From Bacteroidales bacterium (GTDB taxonomy: Bacteria > Bacteroidota > Bacteroidia > Bacteroidales > UBA10428), in assembly GCA_016928305.1 (NCBI GenBank), contig JAFGKY010000004.1:1-64000 (forward strand): a DNA stretch of 64,000 bases. Direction: 5' to 3'. The first letter of the stretch is position 1, and each line of letters starts with the position of its first letter. Both the position numbers and the translations under genes were made by a program. Under the pieces are notes generated by a model that worked only from the letters and a program-made list of their open reading frames with translations, was not told the origin of the DNA and did not search any database. Shown here one piece after another: positions 56,058 through 64,000 of the stretch.

Positions 56058-56942
56058 CTATTTCATCTTCTTCGCCAGTGCATCAAGCTTTGCATACAGC
56101 TTTTCACTTACCGGTGCAAGCGGAAGCCTCACGTTGTTGCGTGCAATTTTAAGAATCTCGAGAAGTGCTTTGATCCCTGCCGGACTTCCTTCTTCAAACA
56201 AAGCGTTGATTATATCCAGCAATTTATAATGCACCATATTTGCCTTTGACAGATCACCCTTTAGTGCCAGGTTCACCATGGTCGAGAACTCCTTGGGAAA
56301 AGCATTGGCTACAACCGATATAACACCGTTTGCACCGATCGCTATCATAGGAAGTGTGATCGCATCATCACCTGAAATTACCTGAAAATCTTTTGGCTTT
56401 CGTTTTATAATCTGCATGATCTGAGTAAAATTGCCGGATGCTTCTTTAATAGCAACAATATTCTGGAATTCAGCAGCGAGCTTTATAGTGGTATCTGCAG
56501 CAATATTCGAGCCAGTCCGGCCGGGCACGTTGTATAGGATAACCGGAACAGGACTTGCGGTGGCAATCGCTTTATAATGTAAATATATCCCCGTCTGAGA
56601 GGGTTTATTATAATAGGGTGAAACCGAAAGGATAGCATCAATATTATCATATTCAGTTGCACTAATAGTGCTTAGTATTTCCTGGGTGTTGTTGCCTCCA
56701 ATACCCAGCACTACACGTATACGTTGATCAACGATATCATTAACAAAATTGATCACAGCTTTCTTTTCATCTTTGGATAGCGTTACCGATTCACCGGTTG
56801 TGCCCAGCACAACCACATAATCAACTCCGCCACTGATAATGTGTTCAAGGATCTTTTCAAGGGACTTGAAATCAATGCTGCTGTCATTCCTGAAAGGAGT
56901 GACAATAGCAACACCTGTACCGGTAAAAGGCTTTAGTGACAT
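56058..56942 (-). CDS. dapA: 4-Hydroxy-tetrahydrodipicolinate synthase
   Basis: A 294-residue class I aldolase condensing pyruvate with aspartate semialdehyde, the first committed step of diaminopimelate and lysine synthesis. TGVAIVTPF, VVLGTTGESVTL, VSPYYNKPSQTG, the active-site Tyr in LYNVPGRTG and the Schiff-base Lys in VAIKEASGN (about 162) are all present. It follows the DUF6913-like gene by 3 bp, so the two are co-transcribed. Shows that the organism makes lysine through the DAP route. Confidence 0.95.
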   Translation of the reverse strand: MSLKPFTGTGVAIVTPFRNDSSIDFKSLEKILEHIISGGVDYVVVLGTTGESVTLSKDEKKAVINFVNDIVDQRIRVVLGIGGNNTQEILSTISATEYDNIDAILSVSPYYNKPSQTGIYLHYKAIATASPVPVILYNVPGRTGSNIAADTTIKLAAEFQNIVAIKEASGNFTQIMQIIKRKPKDFQVISGDDAITLPMIAIGANGVISVVANAFPKEFSTMVNLALKGDLSKANMVHYKLLDIINALFEEGSPAGIKALLEILKIARNNVRLPLAPVSEKLYAKLDALAKKMK

Positions 56943-56945
56943 ATC

Positions 56946-57596
56946 TTAGTTTTTTTTAAGGATGGAAAGATAGTGAACAATTTGGTTGATCAGAAAACTA
57001 AGCTGCAATTCCGTTTGTGTTTTCTTTTCTATTTCTTTTTCAATTTCATCCGGCGTTGATTGATCCTTGTGATCCTTTATGATCTCTTCATGAAGCTTTT
57101 TCATCTGCTCATTTTCTTTATCCATGTCGATCATCAAATCAAGGTATTTTTCGCCGGGTGAGTATTTCCCAACTTTGAATGAAGCGAGAGAAAGTGCAAC
57201 AATATATTGAATCGGATAATAAGGTTCAAGGCTAAGATTGATTAATATGTCGAAAGGCTTTTTAATAAAAGCGTCCGTTACTGCTGACACAGGTCTATAA
57301 TACCAGTTGAGGTCATTCCGTGAAAAAAAATCAAAACCTTTCCTGTACAAATAATGATCGATCAACTTTTTGCTGTTCACATATCCCAGAATACTGATAT
57401 GGGGTGTATGTTGAGTAAGTTTTTTGGCAAAATCCTTAATGATTTCAAAACTGACAAACTCCGTAGCATTATATATTATTCCTATGTTCTGAGCATATTT
57501 TAAACTGCAAACAGAAACAATCCGTTGTTGATTTTTTAGTTTTCTTTCAAGTATCCGGACACCAAGTTTGTCTTTTATTCTTTCAGCAAATTTCAT
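56946..57596 (-). CDS. Conserved Bacteroidota protein (DUF6913-like)
   Basis: A 216-residue soluble protein without a signal peptide. It has a conserved-looking core IGIIYNATEFVSFEIIKDFAK, ISILGYVNSKK, FFSRNDLNWYYRPV and PFDILINLSLEPYYPIQYI, and a Lys/Glu-rich helical C-terminal part. It resembles the DUF6913 family, which commonly precedes dapA in Bacteroidota; the DUF number is from memory. Function unknown; the tight coupling to dapA suggests a shared transcript. Confidence 0.7.
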   Translation of the reverse strand: MKFAERIKDKLGVRILERKLKNQQRIVSVCSLKYAQNIGIIYNATEFVSFEIIKDFAKKLTQHTPHISILGYVNSKKLIDHYLYRKGFDFFSRNDLNWYYRPVSAVTDAFIKKPFDILINLSLEPYYPIQYIVALSLASFKVGKYSPGEKYLDLMIDMDKENEQMKKLHEEIIKDHKDQSTPDEIEKEIEKKTQTELQLSFLINQIVHYLSILKKN

Positions 57597-57706
57597 CCTA
57601 CAATGTTATAAAAATATGCTGATTAAATAAAAAGATGACCAAGGATTTCATTTCCATGACGAAATTTTTTTATAGATGAATCTATACCTTTTTCTGTTAA
57701 CGCCCT

Positions 57707-57757
57707 TACCCTTGACCCCTAACCCCTAACTAGCCATTAACAATTAACCACTAATAC
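57707..57757. repeat. Heptamer-type repeat array
   Basis: Degenerate units of CCCCTAA, AACTAG and ATTAAC-type sequence in tandem, in the spacer between the esterase stop and the DUF6913-like gene. Same style as the arrays in the lysine cluster. Confidence 0.55.
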
Positions 57758-57763
57758 CTTCAT

Positions 57764-58681
57764 TCATTTTTCAATGAAAACCCGGCCTGCGAATAGCAAT
57801 GCCGGTACAAGCGCTGCCTTCCAGTATGCTCTTTCATGACCTCCTGATCGTATGTGGAATTCGTGGGGTATTTTATGGGTAATGAGCAAATCATGCAGGG
57901 CTTCATTTCCCGGTAATAAATAATCCGAAAGCCCGCAGTCAAAATACCAGCTGATGGTTCTGAGTGAATCCGGGTGCCGGCTGACCATGTAAATCGGATT
58001 GTTCTCAATCCAATGGTGAGTTAGTTGTTTGTATTGTTGAATGCTGTCACCAAAAATCGGACTGAAGTTTTGGCTATACTTGTCAGCCTTTTCGTTGATG
58101 ATCATGCTATCGGTACGTACAGCTGCACTTAAGGCTATGGCTGCCGAAAAATACCCCGGATACCGGATACAGTATATCAAAGTTCCAAATCCTCCCATGG
58201 AAAGACCTCCGATTATCCTGAACGGTTTACCTTTTTTTGTTCTGTACATACTATCAATAAAAGGAATAAATTCCTGAATAAAAACTGACTCATACGGAAA
58301 ATCATTACGAACATCGTTGATATAATATGATCTTCGGCCGTCAGGCATAACAATGATTATGGAAGGGATCGCACCATCGGCAATCAGGCTGTCGGTTACC
58401 CGGTGAACGGAAAAATCCTCTATCCAGCTGTTCTCATTACCTCCCAGTCCATGCAATAGAAATAAGACCGGGAAACCGTCCGGTGAAGTACTGTAATCCG
58501 GTGGAAGGTATATTGTGTAGTTTATTTCTTCTCCAGCTGCCATACTGTAAAAGGAAAGACTATGCTGTACCATCCCTTTTATTTCTCTATCGACACTCTC
58601 AAGCGACTGTGGACAAACAGTTGCAGAATGGGCGATAAGGCTTGATATGAAAATAAATGCAACCGGAAAACGTTTTATCAT
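57764..58681 (-). CDS. Secreted esterase-fold hydrolase (esterase D/feruloyl-esterase-like)
   Basis: A 305-residue alpha/beta hydrolase of the PF00756 esterase family with a signal peptide (1 to about 24). LPPDYSTSPDGFPVLFLLHGLGGNENSW holds the oxyanion region, GGLSMGGFG the nucleophile Ser (about 166), CGLSDYLLPGN the probable acid Asp, and GGHERAYWKAAL the His. Such enzymes remove acyl groups from polysaccharides or act as carbohydrate esterases, which fits the nearby GH genes. Substrate unknown. Confidence 0.87.
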   Translation of the reverse strand: MIKRFPVAFIFISSLIAHSATVCPQSLESVDREIKGMVQHSLSFYSMAAGEEINYTIYLPPDYSTSPDGFPVLFLLHGLGGNENSWIEDFSVHRVTDSLIADGAIPSIIIVMPDGRRSYYINDVRNDFPYESVFIQEFIPFIDSMYRTKKGKPFRIIGGLSMGGFGTLIYCIRYPGYFSAAIALSAAVRTDSMIINEKADKYSQNFSPIFGDSIQQYKQLTHHWIENNPIYMVSRHPDSLRTISWYFDCGLSDYLLPGNEALHDLLITHKIPHEFHIRSGGHERAYWKAALVPALLFAGRVFIEK

Positions 58682-58852
58682 TGAAATAAGGAATTGCAGT
58701 TTTTGAATGATAAAACCCCTAAGGATTTTTCAAAATTCCGTTCAGAGTTAACAGTTATCGAATTTAGTAATTATTATGCATATGAAACAAATACGACTAG
58801 CATGGAAAAGGATAGAATCATTTTTCCTGACTGACTTATTACTTGTCACTTG

Positions 58853-60025
58853 TCACTTCTTCCTTACCATTCCAACCAACAGACCGATCAACAGGAGCAC
58901 AACAAAAGCCCCTGAAACAATAACCGGCCCTTTATTAACCTTCTTTGATTCAACCATCAGTGTATAGTCTTTTTCGTAAAAGTCATCGGATTCAATATAC
59001 CATGAAACTGTATTCCCATTAATTGTTGTGGAATTGGTTGAAATGATCACACCCGGCATTATTGCCAGGTTTGTATATGTGTCTCCGATATCCCACCAGC
59101 CAATACCCAGTTTCTTGTTTATACTGTCAAAGCCGCTATGGTTTGCCTGATAAAGAGTTGCAGTGTCAACCTGGTAGAATCTTGATGCCAGCAACAGTGG
59201 AAAGTCACAGGAGTCAGAGAACCATAATGGTTCATCGTTAGCATTATCAGTAAAAAATGCAAAAAGACTATCACGTGTCTTTTCCGCTTCCGGTAGTTTC
59301 ATAATGCCGATTTTTTCAAGAGCCTTTTTCAGCATATCAAAGTATTCTTCGAAAAAATTAATATTCATCCATTCAAAGTACTTTTTTTCAAGTGCCTCTT
59401 TTATCTCTGCCATTCTGTTACTGTCAGCTTTCGATAAGGCATGCCTTACCAGTGTATCCTTTTTCAGCATCAACCGGTCGGATTCAGCTGAATAATATAT
59501 TTCATCATCATCGGCATGGATCAGTTCAAGTTCTTCATCCGTCAAGTAATCGTTCACGGATTTCCGTGTGAAAGGAAATATTTGTTTATAGGTCTCGGTA
59601 TACCGGTAAAATGTATGGAACCACCGGAATCTTTTCTCTACCTTAATATTTCTTGATACATGATTATCCCCGGCTGAATCCCAATTGATCTCTTTGTTCA
59701 GCTCGTCTGAGTTACAAAACATTTTACGGGCTCTGTAGTAATATATGGTGTCGTTGGTCGAATCGTTGATTGATCTTTCCTCCAAACCGGTAACTATTTC
59801 CCACGTGGAATCAGCCGGTACAGGAAGTGAACCGGCTAAAACCGAAGACGGATCTCCTTTTACCAGCGTCGAGTCGCCTCCTTCCACCAGCATGGTTCTT
59901 TCGATGGAACCATCGGGCAATATCCGGGTTGTTATGATATATTTAAGGTATTCCTTACATCCCGTTGCCAGAGTAATTAACAGCATCAGGCTGAACAGAT
60001 GATGAATTGTTTTGATCTTTTTCAT
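58853..60025 (-). CDS. Lipoprotein with a C-terminal membrane helix
   Basis: A 390-residue protein not recognised as a named family. The N-terminus is a lipoprotein signal (LLITLATGCKEY, lipid Cys23). A beta-rich part follows (TTRILPDGSIERTMLVEGGD), then a charged helical middle (about 190-260) and a beta-rich end. Unusually, a hydrophobic helix (VIVSGAFVVLLLIGLLVGMV, about 367-386) and a VRKK stop-transfer tail close the protein. A protein lipidated at one end and membrane-spanning at the other should span or stay in the inner membrane. It lies 48 bp after the anti-sigma gene, so a cell-envelope role under that sigma factor is plausible. Its TGA stop lies in an ACTTGTC heptamer repeat. Confidence 0.75.
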   Translation of the reverse strand: MKKIKTIHHLFSLMLLITLATGCKEYLKYIITTRILPDGSIERTMLVEGGDSTLVKGDPSSVLAGSLPVPADSTWEIVTGLEERSINDSTNDTIYYYRARKMFCNSDELNKEINWDSAGDNHVSRNIKVEKRFRWFHTFYRYTETYKQIFPFTRKSVNDYLTDEELELIHADDDEIYYSAESDRLMLKKDTLVRHALSKADSNRMAEIKEALEKKYFEWMNINFFEEYFDMLKKALEKIGIMKLPEAEKTRDSLFAFFTDNANDEPLWFSDSCDFPLLLASRFYQVDTATLYQANHSGFDSINKKLGIGWWDIGDTYTNLAIMPGVIISTNSTTINGNTVSWYIESDDFYEKDYTLMVESKKVNKGPVIVSGAFVVLLLIGLLVGMVRKK

Positions 60026-60073
60026 GGTATGATGTTTTTACTAAATCCTACCGTTGTAATAAACATGTCGGAT

Positions 60074-60751
60074 TTATTTGTTTTCCATTTTATACGTTAT
60101 TATCAGATCTTGTAATGAATGATTATCCCGGGTGACAAGCTTTTCCAGTGATCCGTACTGGCGATTGCACAGCAGCGACATATACAGGTTCAATTTTTCA
60201 GGATTTTTGGTGAAATACTGTTGCAGGTTTATATTCATTTCTCCCTGACCTGCTTTGATCTTCGACAGATAACGGGCTGACCTTTGCAGACAGTCTTTCA
60301 TATCTTTGCTTTCCGCTGTCATTAATCCGGATTTTCCTGCTGCTGCAAGCTGTTTTTCCATGGTTGTGATACGTGAAAATATATAAAACTGCTGATAGCT
60401 GAAGGTTGCAATTAAGAGGACCGTAAAGGCTATAATAATACGCCGTGTAACAGGCAAGAACAGCAGGTTTATAAGCATATCCCATCGGTTGGTGATACTA
60501 ATTTCAGCGTGCTTGCCTTCAAATTGAGCAATGGTATTGAGAATACGATCGGTAAGGTTTTCCGCATTATCCGGTGCAATAAGTTGAAAACGAATTTGCG
60601 CAGCAATCCGGTCATTTTGCCTATAGGCACGATAGAGTCTGCTGCATGATTCACATTTTGCAAGATGATCCCGGAGCCTTTGCTGAATTTTAACATCCAG
60701 TTCCCCATCCCGGTGAAGAGCAATCAACCTATGAGCTTTTTTGCATTTCAT
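60074..60751 (-). CDS. Membrane anti-sigma factor with zinc-finger (ZAS) domain
   Basis: A 225-residue protein. The N-terminal zf-HC2/ZAS domain has MKCKKAHRLIALHRDGEL and the HLAKCESCSRLY motif (His-x3-Cys-x2-Cys). A single membrane helix lies at about 108-128 (RIIIAFTVLLIATFSYQQ), and the C-terminal 95 residues are periplasmic and helical. It begins one base after the ECF sigma gene ends, so the pair is translationally linked. Expected role: hold the sigma factor at the membrane until a signal releases it. Confidence 0.88.
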   Translation of the reverse strand: MKCKKAHRLIALHRDGELDVKIQQRLRDHLAKCESCSRLYRAYRQNDRIAAQIRFQLIAPDNAENLTDRILNTIAQFEGKHAEISITNRWDMLINLLFLPVTRRIIIAFTVLLIATFSYQQFYIFSRITTMEKQLAAAGKSGLMTAESKDMKDCLQRSARYLSKIKAGQGEMNINLQQYFTKNPEKLNLYMSLLCNRQYGSLEKLVTRDNHSLQDLIITYKMENK

Positions 60752-60752
60752 T

Positions 60753-61331
60753 TTACCTTTCCTCTGTTTTGATCAGATTCAGCCGGATAGCATTCCGGGC
60801 ATGATACAGGTTGGTTTTAACCGAACCCTCCGATAGTTGCATAACCTGGCAGACCTCCTCGATTTTGAGATCCTGCAGGTCACGCAGAATAAACACCATT
60901 CGCTGTTTCGGACTCAGATGATCCGCCAGCATTTTTATATGTTCTGCCATATCTTTTTCTTCCAGTTTTTTCATTTCATCCTGCTGATTCATCCAGTCCT
61001 GACTATTATCCGCTGATGATGTCTGATAATCCGTAAACCTGTTTTTGCTCTTAAGCCTGTCAATACATAGATTCACTACGATCCGGTATACCCAGGTGGT
61101 AAATTTTCCCCTGAAATTAAAAAAACTGAGGTTCAGCCAGACTTTGATAAATGTATCCTGCACAATATCTTCTGCTTCCTGTCTGTGAAGGAGAGACCGG
61201 AATGCCAGGCTGTATACATAATGCTGATGGCGTTCCACCAGCCTGCGAAAGGCCGAAAGATCACCCTGGATGCTTTGCCTGATCAAGGTATGATCATTTT
61301 CGGGGTGATCTTCAATGGTATGTCCTTTCAC
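60753..61331 (-). CDS. ECF-type RNA polymerase sigma factor
   Basis: A 192-residue sigma-70-family factor. Region 2 is FRRLVERHQHYVYSLAFRSL with HRQEAEDIVQDTFIKVW; region 4 is LSPKQRMVFILRDLQDLKIEEVCQVMQLSEGSVKTNLYHAR. There is no region 1 or 3, as usual for ECF factors. The next gene is its probable anti-sigma factor. A self-regulated promoter should be upstream of 61331, but no motif was identified. Confidence 0.92.
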   Translation of the reverse strand: MKGHTIEDHPENDHTLIRQSIQGDLSAFRRLVERHQHYVYSLAFRSLLHRQEAEDIVQDTFIKVWLNLSFFNFRGKFTTWVYRIVVNLCIDRLKSKNRFTDYQTSSADNSQDWMNQQDEMKKLEEKDMAEHIKMLADHLSPKQRMVFILRDLQDLKIEEVCQVMQLSEGSVKTNLYHARNAIRLNLIKTEER

Positions 61332-61423
61332 AGATAATCTTGTTTATGGATGATACGATCGGGCACCAAAAAGGTCAAATTCCTATACTTCATTGGGATT
61401 TCAAACACTACAACGGAGTATAT

Positions 61424-64000
<2,577 letters not shown>

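Overview
The window is a bacterial chromosome segment, almost certainly from an anaerobic or facultative member of the Bacteroidota. Supporting signs are promoter -7 boxes of the TAnnTTTG type, a one-protein hybrid two-component system with propeller repeats and an AraC-type output, several exported proteins ending in type IX secretion (T9SS) sorting domains, a DUF349 protein, the rpsF-rpsR-rplI order, and a near absence of Shine-Dalgarno-like spacers. No rRNA, tRNA, CRISPR array, transposase or phage gene was seen.

Layout. 1-2713 is an organoarsenical/metal-thiol locus: UPF0718/ArsP-like permease (cut by the window edge), ArsG-like CcdA-fold transporter, ArsF-like lipoprotein, ArsE-like thioredoxin and ArsR repressor. 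Three TTCGT-N6-WCGAA operator-like sites lie in it. A four-helix-bundle gene between perfect 20-bp inverted repeats is inserted in it. 2728-15603 is the most unusual part: one minus-strand run with saccharopine dehydrogenase, lysine-ketoglutarate reductase, aminoadipate-semialdehyde dehydrogenase, two fused aconitase/homoaconitase-type enzymes, an HD-domain protein, an atypical isocitrate-dehydrogenase-family enzyme, and citrate-lyase-type CitF and CitD-CitE. 15740-30681 is mostly housekeeping on the minus strand: lysA, yidC, pyrG, DUF349 protein, M49-type peptidase, radical SAM protein, AddA-like helicase-nuclease, rplI-rpsR-rpsF. 30823-41224 is on the plus strand: dnaX, a canonical NADP isocitrate dehydrogenase, a WYL regulator, the hybrid sensor and a secreted GH5 glycosidase. 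41292-52402 (minus) holds three tandem membrane-anchored DUF362 paralogues and a large sortilin-like repeat protein, all with T9SS sorting domains. 52569-64000 has secA, dapA, a conserved hypothetical, an esterase, a lipoprotein, an anti-sigma/ECF sigma pair and the 3' part of a GH2 beta-galactosidase.

How the genes may work together. The first three lysine-cluster enzymes convert lysine through saccharopine and aminoadipate semialdehyde to 2-aminoadipate. Instead of a 2-oxoadipate dehydrogenase, the cluster continues with enzymes that could run the fungal/Thermus lysine-biosynthesis pathway backwards: 2-oxoadipate reductively carboxylated to homoisocitrate, then homoaconitate, homocitrate, and cleavage by a citrate-lyase-like enzyme to acetate and 2-oxoglutarate. 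The carbon balance closes: lysine + CO2 gives acetate + glutamate + NH3, with one net reducing equivalent. Gene order is the exact reverse of the proposed reaction order. The cell appears to make lysine by the separate diaminopimelate route (dapA, lysA in this window), and it has its own canonical icd, so the cluster looks catabolic and specialised. This reverse-aminoadipate route is an inference and the main hypothesis of this annotation.

Many intergenic spacers carry 7-bp tandem repeats (GTGAACA-like) that supply the stop codons of several genes. Two related GAGAC/GTCTC palindromes and a strong palindromic bidirectional terminator add to a rich small-repeat content.
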